Assembly (NCBI GenBank): GCA_016722945.1
Contig: JAEQMT010000059.1
Span: forward strand, 1-64,000
Reading direction: 5' to 3'
DNA length: 64,000 nt
Source: Desulfofustis sp. PB-SRB1
Lineage (GTDB): Bacteria; Desulfobacterota; Desulfobulbia; Desulfobulbales; Desulfocapsaceae
Positions 63,708 through 64,000 of this stretch are shown one piece after another. Position 1 is the first letter of the stretch. Every line of letters begins with the position of its first letter. A program made the position numbers and the translations under genes. The notes under the pieces are model-generated. The model was not told where the DNA came from. It worked only from the letters and a program-made list of their open reading frames with translations, and ran no database searches.

Positions 63708-64000
63708 TTATTGCAGCACCCACTGTCCCTGGGCGTTGCGACAGGCGGTGGTGTTTATGGTCTGCGGTTGGCCGTCGATCACTGAGGTCATTTCCGCCTT
63801 TCGGCAGATGGTATTGTCCGCCGCGGTATAGGCCGGCTGCGGGGTCACCTGATACTGGTTGTTGGTATCCGGATTCACCCAGCTGTACTGTTGCCCTGAT
63901 GGGCCACGCTCGTAGGCATCGTTGAGCCGCTGTCGATCATATTTTTCCATTTCATTACCGACGATGTAGCCCAGGGTCGTGCCGACAAAGGCGCCAATCA
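63708..64000 (-). CDS. Glycine-zipper surface-antigen-like protein, 5' end outside the window
   Basis: The visible part starts in a glycine-zipper segment, IGAFVGTTLGYIVGNEM, then EKYDRQRLNDAYERGPSG, and ends with a small beta domain with two cysteines (NTICRKAE and TTACRNAQG) that may form a disulfide. This arrangement matches 17-kDa/RT0821-type outer-membrane-associated proteins. A signal peptide would be expected in the missing part. Convergent with surE. Confidence 0.8.
   Translation of the reverse strand, partial: IGAFVGTTLGYIVGNEMEKYDRQRLNDAYERGPSGQQYSWVNPDTNNQYQVTPQPAYTAADNTICRKAEMTSVIDGQPQTINTTACRNAQGQWVLQ

Noticed and set aside
1-64000. CRISPR arrays
   Set aside because: No regularly spaced direct repeats with unique spacers and no cas-like gene were seen. 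The dispersed repeats are too far apart.

Overview
The window reads as a chromosome segment of a Gram-negative anaerobe-type bacterium, most likely a Desulfobacterota member near the Desulfobulbales. The support is indirect: a tmRNA encoding the tag ADDYNYAVAA (a form I associate from memory with this group), many exported and two-membrane-type proteins, and moderately high GC with strong Shine-Dalgarno sites. This assignment is inference.

The left third (1-21.6 kb) is accessory and heavily eroded. It opens with the end of an IS3-family element that cuts the 3' end of a reverse transcriptase gene. That RT is the last gene of a minus-strand type I restriction-modification operon (XRE regulator, hsdM, hsdS, RT; no hsdR is visible). 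Every gene of this operon carries at least one frameshift. At 5753-5772 lies an exact 20-bp copy of the 3' end of the tmRNA gene, whose intact copy sits at 21550-21569. The 15.8 kb between them therefore looks like a genomic island integrated at ssrA. No integrase is recognisable inside it. It holds a complete IS66 element with an 8-bp target duplication, a decayed IS3-type element, an IS1634-type transposase cut by an IS21-type element, and one coherent cargo operon: an M20 peptidase, a five-component peptide ABC importer and an N-formylglutamate amidohydrolase-like enzyme.

The right two thirds (21.5-64 kb) are mostly intact housekeeping and signalling genes. On the minus strand come an M48 peptidase with TPRs, endonuclease IV, a GspE/PilB ATPase, smpB and ssrA. 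On the plus strand follow a tRNA with CAU anticodon, a Nif3-like protein with its zinc-ribbon partner, RNase P RNA, a fused IspDF, a PepT-like peptidase and purF. Next is a signalling block with a HEAT/cyclic-nucleotide-binding protein opposite two helical proteins and an HD-GYP protein. After it come an acyl-AMP ligase, a polar amino acid ABC importer without its ATPase, an MFS transporter, a GDPD, a K+ channel with RCK domains, a rhodanese and an NAD-salvage pair pncB-pncA. The end of the window has a sodium symporter followed by a 28-residue membrane peptide, a CBS/cNMP/DUF294 protein, two divergent glycosyltransferases, a rhomboid protease, an oxidoreductase, class II ilvC, surE and the end of a glycine-zipper surface protein.

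Several dispersed, hairpin-forming repeats sit in the intergenic gaps (17.7, 22.0, 41.5, 58.4 and 62.6-62.9 kb). The frameshifts are concentrated left of 21 kb while the genes to the right read through cleanly, which suggests real gene decay in the accessory DNA rather than general sequence error.
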